From contig OX578276.1 of assembly GCA_951217055.1 (NCBI GenBank), positions 59,519,307 through 59,583,306 on the forward strand: a stretch of 64,000 nt of DNA, in the 5' to 3' direction. Shown here in pieces: positions 63,655-64,000 of this stretch (position 1 is its first letter; each line of letters opens with the position of its first letter). The notes below the pieces were generated by a model. That model ran no database searches. It was not told the origin of the DNA and worked only from the letters and a program-made list of their open reading frames with translations. The stretch comes from Gerris lacustris (lineage: Eukaryota > Arthropoda > Insecta > Hemiptera > Gerridae). A program made the position numbers and the translations under genes.

Positions 63655-64000
63655 ATCTCCAGATCAAGCAAGTATCGACGGTAGGGATATCCTCATTTGA
63701 TACTTCTATTTCATTTAAAACAAATATAATTCTACTAAAAAAACATTATTCTATTATATTTGGACTGCAGCTTCAAAATTCATCTGAGCCACCTTCAAGA
63801 GGGATGTGAACATAATTATTTTGTATTAAAGGACACTCCTTAACAATAATTTGACTTTAAATAGTAAAGCAGTAGTTTAGACTTTGGATAAAAAAAAGAA
63901 TTTTACAGATGAATTTTTGAGCTTGTCGAAAACAATTGCAATGTCAAGTAATTATTCATTTTTATAATAAAACACTAAGGAAGCTCAATATAATTCTCTA

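Larger units (their letters stand above)
63283..63702. mobile_element. Inverted pair of ~126-bp arms, Penelope-like/retrozyme remnant
   Basis: The left arm (63283-63408) and right arm (63576-63702) are reverse complements with only a handful of mismatches, separated by about 170 bp. Each arm contains a hammerhead-like core, pointing in opposite directions. Hammerhead motifs inside terminal repeats that may be inverted are known from Penelope-like retroelements, and retrozymes share the ribozyme. No reverse transcriptase is nearby, so this is a non-autonomous or terminal remnant. Confidence 0.75.

Overview
This is a gene-poor, AT-rich stretch of a eukaryotic nuclear genome, almost certainly from an arthropod and probably an insect. 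The reasons are the I/Jockey-group and RTE-like LINEs, a ZMYM1-type hAT transposon, a tRNA-derived SINE, many foldback MITEs and very long (TA)n arrays. I could not recognise the species. No host protein-coding gene, functional tRNA, rRNA or CRISPR array could be supported. Every recognisable protein belongs to a mobile element.

Layout. 1-2177 (minus): 5' part of an I/Jockey-group LINE, with a zinc-knuckle ORF1 broken by a 4-bp duplication and an open ORF2 endonuclease domain that runs off the window. 3383-4273: an 891-bp TIR element with an inner 147-bp near-perfect palindrome. 4.5-18 kb: non-coding DNA with (TA)n arrays and GC-richer islands. 18.7-20.6 kb, 24.1-24.8 kb and 42.6-44.5 kb: six copies of one unclassified ~600-bp dispersed repeat (here family A), some split by younger insertions (family B, a 159-bp foldback MITE). 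27.9-29.7 kb (plus): the reverse-transcriptase half of an RTE-like LINE, dead by a stop codon and frameshifts. 30.0-31.06 kb: a TIR-bounded element holding a direct repeat and a tRNA-like sequence. 32.3-33.4 kb: a pair of ~180-bp inverted arms. 45.4-50.2 kb: foldbacks with hammerhead-like motifs. 60978-62458: a complete-ended but dead hAT transposon with perfect 8-bp target duplications. 62649-62883: a SINE with a 16-bp target duplication. 63283-63702: an inverted pair of ~126-bp arms, each with a hammerhead-ribozyme-like core of the kind known from Penelope-like elements.

The most unusual large-scale signal is not a gene. About fifteen GC-richer islands spread over the window each switch sharply, within roughly 200-500 bp, from G-rich to C-rich on the given strand. 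Among the islands I examined, all switch in this direction. This order reads the same on both strands and is opposite to that expected for divergent promoters. One possibility is replication-initiation sites with G-rich elements 5' of the start on each strand; this is inference. A second signal is eleven (TA)n arrays of about 66-152 bp, together about 1.2 kb, one of which sits inside a repeat whose paralogue 1.6 kb away has no array.
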